64,000 nt of DNA, from assembly GCA_046349915.1 (NCBI GenBank), contig JAXMBL010000005.1, positions 434,001 through 498,000 on the forward strand, in the 5' to 3' direction. The translations under genes were made by a program, and so were the position numbers. The notes beneath the pieces are model-generated. The model saw nothing but the letters and a program-made list of their open reading frames with translations, was not told the origin of the DNA and ran no database searches. Below, piece after piece: positions 59,170 through 64,000 of this stretch. How positions within the stretch are numbered: the stretch's first letter is position 1; each line of letters begins with the position of its first letter. Source of the stretch: CAIXSC01 sp046349915. GTDB lineage: Bacteria > Planctomycetota > Planctomycetia > Pirellulales > Pirellulaceae.

Positions 59170-60039
59170 TCAGATTCGCGAAGGCGCCGTCTCGCCTGTC
59201 CCGCGAGCCAACACGGCGACGCGGACGGAGCGAGCGCCCGCTTTGAGCAACAGGCGAGCCGCCTCGCGCAGCGTCGCCCCGGTCGTCATGACATCGTCGA
59301 CCAACATGATTCGACGACCTTCCACCTGGGCCCCCTTGCCGATCACAAAGGCGCCTCGCACATTCTCCAGTCGCTCGTTTGGCAATAGAGTCCCCTGCTT
59401 GCGGGTCCGTCGCTGGAACCGCAGCAATCGTTGCTCGACTGGCAAATCGAGCCGATGCCCTATGGCCGACGCCAGTAACTCGGGTCCGCTCGTGCCGCGC
59501 GACCACCTTCTCCACCAATGACTCGGCACCGGGACAAGGACATCGCAGCGATCTCGCCATCCGGCGGCGATCAGACGTCGAGCGACCAGTTCGCCAAGTT
59601 GCAAAGTCAGCGACTCGTAAGCCGCTTTCTTCGTCTTGAGCACCGCGTCGCGTAGCGAACCGTGGTACTCGCCCAAGGCCAACGCCGCTTCGAACGGTAG
59701 TTTCCGCCGACGACATTCGCCGCAGCCGGCCGACTGTCCCACCTCGGGCATCGGCGCCGCACACCGCGGACAAACGACCGTCGCTTCAAACGTAAATGTC
59801 GCACAGCATTCACGGCAAATCAAAAAGGGTGTTTGGTCGTCAATCCAATCGTCGTCGGCCAACAATCGCTCGCAAGCCAGGCAGCATGGGGGAAACAGGA
59901 GGTCTACGGCTCGCCAACAAGATCGTCGCAGCGAACGGCCCGCAACGCGTTGGCCGCGGCGGCATTGGCGAGTCCAGAGGGTGGCCCAACGTTCTTTACA
60001 ACCGTGGGCCATTTCGAGGGCGCGATCGATCCTTGACAT
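59170..60039 (-). CDS. ComF-family phosphoribosyltransferase-like protein
   Basis: 289 residues. An N-terminal zinc-ribbon pair ('LFPPCCLACERLL', 'ICRECC', 'VVCPRCAAPMPE', 'CGECRRR') is followed by a PRTase domain with 'LVPVPSHWWRRWSRGTSGPE' and the PRPP-binding loop 'IMLVDDVMTTGATLREAARL'. In naturally competent bacteria ComF is needed for DNA uptake across the inner membrane. Many non-competent bacteria keep it, so no competence claim is made. A basic N-terminal extension of about 45 residues precedes the first Cys. It is divergent from the LptF/G-type gene. Confidence 0.9.
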   Translation of the reverse strand: MSRIDRALEMAHGCKERWATLWTRQCRRGQRVAGRSLRRSCWRAVDLLFPPCCLACERLLADDDWIDDQTPFLICRECCATFTFEATVVCPRCAAPMPEVGQSAGCGECRRRKLPFEAALALGEYHGSLRDAVLKTKKAAYESLTLQLGELVARRLIAAGWRDRCDVLVPVPSHWWRRWSRGTSGPELLASAIGHRLDLPVEQRLLRFQRRTRKQGTLLPNERLENVRGAFVIGKGAQVEGRRIMLVDDVMTTGATLREAARLLLKAGARSVRVAVLARGTGETAPSRI

Positions 60040-60161
60040 GCGTTTGACTCCCGCCAGCCGTCGGCTGGGTTTGTTTCCCAGGTCAGTCGGTCTTGACCCT
60101 GAACGCCCCGTCAGCCTATCGTCCCATCCCCGAACGTCAACCCGCGACGGCGAAAACAGTA

Positions 60162-61295
60162 ATGGGAATCATCGATCGCTACCTGCTGCGACTCTTCCTC
60201 AAGACACTCGTCGTGCTTTTCTTGAGCACGACGGGCCTGTTCGTAATGGTGGACACGACGAGCAATTTCGATGAATTTGTCAGTTACGGCAAGGCGCAGG
60301 GTGGATTCTTCCGCGTCATCTTCGACTATTACGCTCCACGCGTCCTACAGTTCTTCGATCGCTCCAATGGCATCCTGGCCATGGTCGCCGGCATGTTTGT
60401 CGTCTCGTGGCTCTACCGCACCAACGAATTGACGGCGATCTTGGCAGGCGGGATTCCCAAGTCCCGAGTTGTGCGGCCGTTGATCATTGCATCCGCCGCG
60501 GTCAGCTTGTTAGGGGTGGTGAACCGTGAATGGGCGATTCCTCAATTTCGTCAAAAGCTGATTTACAACGCTCAGAATTGGAAAGGGGAAAACCCCCGGC
60601 CGCTCACCCCGACGTACGACAATCACACCGACATCCTGATCGCGGGCAAGGCCGTCGTCGCCGCTCAACGCAAGATCGACGAGCCCACGTTCACGCTCCC
60701 TGGTTCGTTGGGCGCTTTTGGAACTCGCCTCACGGCCGCTCGCGCCATTCAAACACCGGCCAACGACGATCACCCGGCCGGGTATTTGTTCGAAGAAGTG
60801 CATAATGCCGCCAAACTTAGTCAACTCCCGTCGGCGAGTCTCGGCGAGCGTAACGTGATCTACTCGCCGGCCGATTCCCCGTGGCTCAGCCCGAACCAAC
60901 TGTTCGTGGCCAGCGAGGTGGAATTTGAGCATTTGGCGGCGGGCCATAGTTGGCACGACTTATCGTCGACGCGGGATCTGGTTCGCGGCATGCGGTCCGC
61001 GGACGTCGACTTTAGCGCATCGACTCGAGTGCGAGTTCACGCGCGAATTCTCCAGCCGCTGGTCGACATGACCTTGGTGCTGATCGGCCTGCCGCTCGTA
61101 TTGCGTCGGTCTCAGCGCAACATTTTCCTGGCCATCGGCATCTCGTTGTTTGTGATCGCCAGCTTCTTCATGGTAACGATCGCCTCGCATTCGCTCGGTT
61201 CACTCTACCTGGTCAGTCCGGCCGTAGCCGCTTGGCTCCCCTTGCTGCTGTTCGTGCCGTTCGCGGCCGCCATGTCTCGCGGGATCTGGGAATAA
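60162..61295 (+). CDS. LptF/LptG (YjgP/YjgQ) family permease
   Basis: 377 residues from ATG 60162. Membrane segments occur at the N-terminus ('TLVVLFLSTTGLFVMVD'), around 65-85 ('ILAMVAGMFVVSWLYR') and at the C-terminus ('LVLIGLPLVLRRSQRNIFLA', 'GSLYLVSPAVAAWLPLLLF'), with a periplasmic beta-jellyroll between. 'RTNELTAILAGGIPKSRVVR' is the coupling-helix motif that contacts LptB. It moves lipopolysaccharide to the Lpt bridge with LptB and a second permease. Neither is nearby, and F or G cannot be assigned. The presence of LPS transport fits a planctomycete outer membrane. Confidence 0.9.
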   Translation: MGIIDRYLLRLFLKTLVVLFLSTTGLFVMVDTTSNFDEFVSYGKAQGGFFRVIFDYYAPRVLQFFDRSNGILAMVAGMFVVSWLYRTNELTAILAGGIPKSRVVRPLIIASAAVSLLGVVNREWAIPQFRQKLIYNAQNWKGENPRPLTPTYDNHTDILIAGKAVVAAQRKIDEPTFTLPGSLGAFGTRLTAARAIQTPANDDHPAGYLFEEVHNAAKLSQLPSASLGERNVIYSPADSPWLSPNQLFVASEVEFEHLAAGHSWHDLSSTRDLVRGMRSADVDFSASTRVRVHARILQPLVDMTLVLIGLPLVLRRSQRNIFLAIGISLFVIASFFMVTIASHSLGSLYLVSPAVAAWLPLLLFVPFAAAMSRGIWE

Positions 61296-61323
61296 TCCGA
61301 GGCGATGTGGGTCCGGCTGCCTA

Positions 61324-61758
61324 TCAAGACTGTGGAGGCGGCGGAGGCGGTTTTCGCCCTGTGGCGAGCAGCAGGAGCAACCGACCGCTGACGCTCATGA
61401 TCGACAACGGGATCCAGGCCCACAGCACAATGCTGACGCCATACAATGCAAACGCCGCTACTCGCCCGACATTCACAGTCTGCCCCTGCGTACCAATAAC
61501 CAGTTGCTGGGCGTCGATAATCTCGGCGACTTGGTCAATGGGCCCCGAGGCATCGGCGGGGTTCTTCACGAGCTTGCCCAAATGCAAGAAGACATCGACG
61601 GCGTAGTAGGCGCCGAATATGAACAGTCCGAGCACGATGAACAGGGCGAGTCCGCGGAATACGAGGCCGATCGTACGGACCAAATCGACCGCCGGAGCAT
61701 GGTGGCCGACATCGGAAGCCGTACCCTGGGGATGGCGAGGAACAAACGGGTCTGCCAT
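61324..61758 (-). CDS. Small two-helix membrane protein, unknown family
   Basis: 144 residues from the ATG at complement 61756-61758 (TGGAG upstream). A longer frame to 61788 is possible. Two membrane segments ('LALFIVLGLFIFGAYYAVDV' and 'VAAFALYGVSIVLWAWIPLS') flank a polar loop of about 55 residues containing 'QQLVIGTQGQTVN'. The tail is a run of six Pro. No domain is recognised. It converges on the LptF/G-type gene (28-base gap), so a functional connection is not implied. Confidence 0.65.
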   Translation of the reverse strand: MADPFVPRHPQGTASDVGHHAPAVDLVRTIGLVFRGLALFIVLGLFIFGAYYAVDVFLHLGKLVKNPADASGPIDQVAEIIDAQQLVIGTQGQTVNVGRVAAFALYGVSIVLWAWIPLSIMSVSGRLLLLLATGRKPPPPPPQS

Positions 61759-62072
61759 ACGGAGCTCCAGCGACGATTTCTTTGTCACGGAGCCTAGCGC
61801 GAGGGTTGCTCGTGCGGAGAACGGATCTTGGCGTCCGTTCCGCCGTGGTCCGCGGAAAAACGGTTTCTATCAGCGACCCCGCCAGTGTATTCCCCCCTCA
61901 ACAGCGTTACAATCCGCAGCTAGGTGGACTCGCGGCGACAAGGGCAGTCAGAGGGGCGACGCCCGCCACGCGGTTCTTGGGTCAACGTATGAAACAGAGA
62001 TTTGGAACAGAGATTCGCACCCAACGCCTCCCTGAGTGATCGCGAATCGAGTCCGCGGGATTTGTTCCCTGC
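61759..62072. other. Divergent gap before mfd
   Basis: 314 bp between the small membrane protein and mfd, which point away from each other. It contains a TTACAAT word at about 61908 but no convincing -35. There is no palindromic repeat, hairpin or small ORF that I can support. Confidence 0.4.
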
Positions 62073-64000
62073 ATGAGCGAAACCGTCGACTTCCTAGAAA
62101 CTGATCGGCTGCGTCAGTTCGCACGTTTCATCGCCGACTCGCCCGAATTCGCCGGGGCCATCGCTGCCTTACGCGCCCAACAGCCGGCCTCGTTCGACGG
62201 CGTCTGGGGATCTGCCGCCGCGCTGCTGGCAGGCGCCTTGGTCGATGCAGCCACTTCGCCGGTCGTGGTCGTCTGTGCTCAGGTTGGGGAAGTGGACGAG
62301 TTATGCGCGGACATTCAGTTGTTATCCTCGCACGAAGCATGGCGTTTTCCCGCTTGGGAGTCCGAGCCCGAAGAGCGGCTGGCGCATGACGAGATCTTTG
62401 GCGAGCGTCTACGGACGTTGAAACGCCTGCTCGCGGCCCGCGACTCGACAATCTCCACCGCACCTGCCAGGCCGCCGTCCGCTCCCTCGTCCCCCGATCG
62501 TCGCTCGGCGGCGCCGCTGATCGTCACCAGCATCCAAAGCCTGTTGCAGTTGGCGCCCAGCCCCGCCGTTCTGACCGCGGCGAATCGCCGACTCCGAGTT
62601 GGCGAGCGACTTGACCTCGACTCATTCCTCGCTTGGCTGGTGCAACATCGCTTTCATGGCAGTTCGGCCGTGGAATTGCCGGGCGAGTTCTCGCATCGGG
62701 GCGGAATCTTGGATCTGTTTCCTCCCGATGCCGACCATCCCGTCCGGATCGAATTGTTCGACGATGAGATTGAATCGATTCGGCGTTTCGACCTGACGAC
62801 TCAATGTAGTCTCGAAACGCTGGAGTCGGTCGACGTCACGATCTTCCTGCCGTCGCAAACAGATCGCGGACATCTCTTCCACTACCTGCCCGCGGACGCC
62901 TGGATACTCCTGGTTGATACTCGCCAGATCCATGACGCGGGCGATCAGTATTTGAGTCGGGTCGATAACCCGCAAGATTTTCACACGACGCCGGATGTCT
63001 TTCGTGAGATGAGTCGGTTTGGCGTGGCGTCCGCGTCGGCGATGGCCGAGTCGGTTGACGCAACGACTTGTCGCTTGGGTATTGAATCGGTCGAACGCTT
63101 CAGCGGCGACTTCGAGCGAGTCCGCGACGACTTAGATCGAGTTGCCGAAGATTGCGAAGTGACCATGGTCGCGCGCACGGACGCCGAGGCGCGACGCTTG
63201 CTCGAGATCTTCGGATCGACGGCCGTCGCCGACTCGGGTCGCTTGCACCTGACCGTCGGCAGTTTGCGCGGCGGCTTTCGTCTCCGGCGAGCTCGCCAAT
63301 TGGTGCTGACGGGCGCCGAGTTGTTTCGGCGCGAGGAGGTTCGCCGTCCCACTCGCCGACACCTCGGCAAAGCGCTCGACAGCTTCGTCGACCTGCAAGA
63401 AGGGGATTTGGTCGTCCACCTCTCGCACGGCATCGGTCGCTACCGCGGCCTGCGTCTGCTCGATAAACAAGGACAGCAAGTCGAGCACCTGGAGATCGAG
63501 TTCGCGGAACAGACGAAATTGTATGTGCCAACGACGAAGATCGAGTTGGTGCAGAAGTACGTTGGAGGCTCGAAATCAGTCGTCAAACTGGCGAAAATTG
63601 GCGGCCAGACGTGGCAACGGCAGCGGAAAGCGGCCGAATCGGCCGTGGTCGACATGGCCTCCGACCTGCTTGATCTGCAAGCCGCCCGCGTCACTCGCCT
63701 GGGAATCGCCTTCAGCCCCGACAGCGATTGGCAGCGGGCCTTTGATGCTTCTTTCCCCTACACGGAAACCGAAGATCAGCTCGCCGCCATCGAAGCGATC
63801 AAGGGAGACATGGAGCGATCGCGGCCGATGGACCGCCTGCTGTGCGGCGACGTCGGATTCGGCAAGACGGAAGTGGCGATGCGGGCCGCCTTCAAGGCGG
63901 TTGACAACGGCTATCAGGTGGCCGTGCTGGTTCCCACCACGATCTTGGCCGAGCAACATTATCACACTTTTCGGGAACGGATGGCTGAGTTCCCTTTCGA
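62073..64000 (+). CDS. mfd: Transcription-repair coupling factor Mfd, N-terminal 642 codons (runs off window end)
   Basis: Removes RNA polymerase stalled at DNA damage and recruits UvrA. Starts at ATG 62073. The UvrB-like N-terminal module contains 'AVELPGEFSHRGGILDLFPP'. A divergent D2/D3 region follows, then the polymerase-interacting CarD-like domain ('GDLVVHLSHGIGRYRGL', from about residue 447) and 'YVPTTKIELVQKYVG'. The helicase begins with 'FPYTETEDQLAAIEAIKGDM' and Walker A 'GDVGFGKTEVAMRAA' (about residue 591). It ends at the window edge after 'ILAEQHYHTF'. A Ser/Ala/Pro insertion around residues 130-150 is unusual. Family assignment is firm. Confidence 0.95.
   Translation, partial: MSETVDFLETDRLRQFARFIADSPEFAGAIAALRAQQPASFDGVWGSAAALLAGALVDAATSPVVVVCAQVGEVDELCADIQLLSSHEAWRFPAWESEPEERLAHDEIFGERLRTLKRLLAARDSTISTAPARPPSAPSSPDRRSAAPLIVTSIQSLLQLAPSPAVLTAANRRLRVGERLDLDSFLAWLVQHRFHGSSAVELPGEFSHRGGILDLFPPDADHPVRIELFDDEIESIRRFDLTTQCSLETLESVDVTIFLPSQTDRGHLFHYLPADAWILLVDTRQIHDAGDQYLSRVDNPQDFHTTPDVFREMSRFGVASASAMAESVDATTCRLGIESVERFSGDFERVRDDLDRVAEDCEVTMVARTDAEARRLLEIFGSTAVADSGRLHLTVGSLRGGFRLRRARQLVLTGAELFRREEVRRPTRRHLGKALDSFVDLQEGDLVVHLSHGIGRYRGLRLLDKQGQQVEHLEIEFAEQTKLYVPTTKIELVQKYVGGSKSVVKLAKIGGQTWQRQRKAAESAVVDMASDLLDLQAARVTRLGIAFSPDSDWQRAFDASFPYTETEDQLAAIEAIKGDMERSRPMDRLLCGDVGFGKTEVAMRAAFKAVDNGYQVAVLVPTTILAEQHYHTFRERMAEFPF

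Noticed and set aside
58503..59388. Long open frames on both strands across 58503-59388 (about 220-330 residues)
   Set aside because: They are produced by the 144-bp tandem units, whose length is a multiple of three, so stop-free frames repeat. Their content follows the palindromes, and parts overlap hemC or comF antisense.

Overview
The window is 64 kb of a GC-rich bacterial chromosome, almost certainly a planctomycete and most plausibly of the Pirellulales. The evidence is the gene set, not a database match. It has an FG-GAP protein opening with the planctomycetal 'VESLESR' N-terminus, an ECF sigma factor overlapping a Ser/Thr kinase that carries its own zinc finger, a DUF6807 protein, a CehA/McbA-type PHP protein, many large exported Pro-rich proteins, and many copies of short palindromic repeats around GTACGACGGACTTCCAGTCC. 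No phage, integrase, transposase or CRISPR array was seen.

Layout. 1-5 kb: 5' part of ftsH (minus), a GT39-type glycosyltransferase (minus), an FG-GAP beta-propeller protein. 5-14 kb: sigma factor/kinase pair, mutS, CehA-like protein. 13.9-17 kb: tandem and inverted repeats around an SMP-30-like protein, and a MORN-repeat protein (minus). 17-25 kb: rpsR with a recognisable promoter, then a tight plus-strand series (YbgC-like thioesterase, prenyltransferase-like alpha/alpha protein, LolD-type ATPase, giant FtsX-type permease, small DUF6174-like protein, SDR), facing a convergent uppP. 26.5-40.3 kb: six genes coupled mostly by 4-nt overlaps or very short gaps (DUF6807, CHAT protease, caspase with DUF4384-like tail, caspase with TPR-like tail, membrane-anchored propeller/di-haem cytochrome c, ferric-reductase-like membrane protein). 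I consider this the most interesting locus. 40.5-47.5 kb: a His/Gly and Asp/Glu/Tyr-rich exported protein, a broken Fic gene, and two long minus-strand modular surface proteins. 47.8-50.2 kb: xylA and a PAS histidine kinase. 50.3-52.5 kb: lipoprotein, CpaB-like protein, a 35-residue ORF and a Flp pilin. 52.6-54.3 kb: fliW and csrA around a repeat array, then a hairpin-rich element. 54.5-64 kb: mqnD, CCA-adding enzyme, rhodanese, tRNA-Leu(CAG), hemC, a three-unit 144-bp array, comF, an LptF/G permease, a small membrane protein, and the 5' part of mfd running off the end.

How it fits together. Housekeeping genes (ftsH, mutS, rpsR, uppP, xylA, cca, mqnD, hemC, lptF/G, mfd) are interleaved with exported accessory modules. 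The caspase/CHAT/cytochrome operon combines three clan-CD peptidase-like proteins with signal peptides or N-terminal hydrophobic segments and two haem proteins, suggesting an extracytoplasmic proteolytic module connected to redox chemistry. FliW-CsrA implies flagellar post-transcriptional control, and MqnD implies menaquinone made by the futalosine route.

Limits: starts were chosen by eye from Shine-Dalgarno and family N-termini. Domain names come from motif recognition, without searches.
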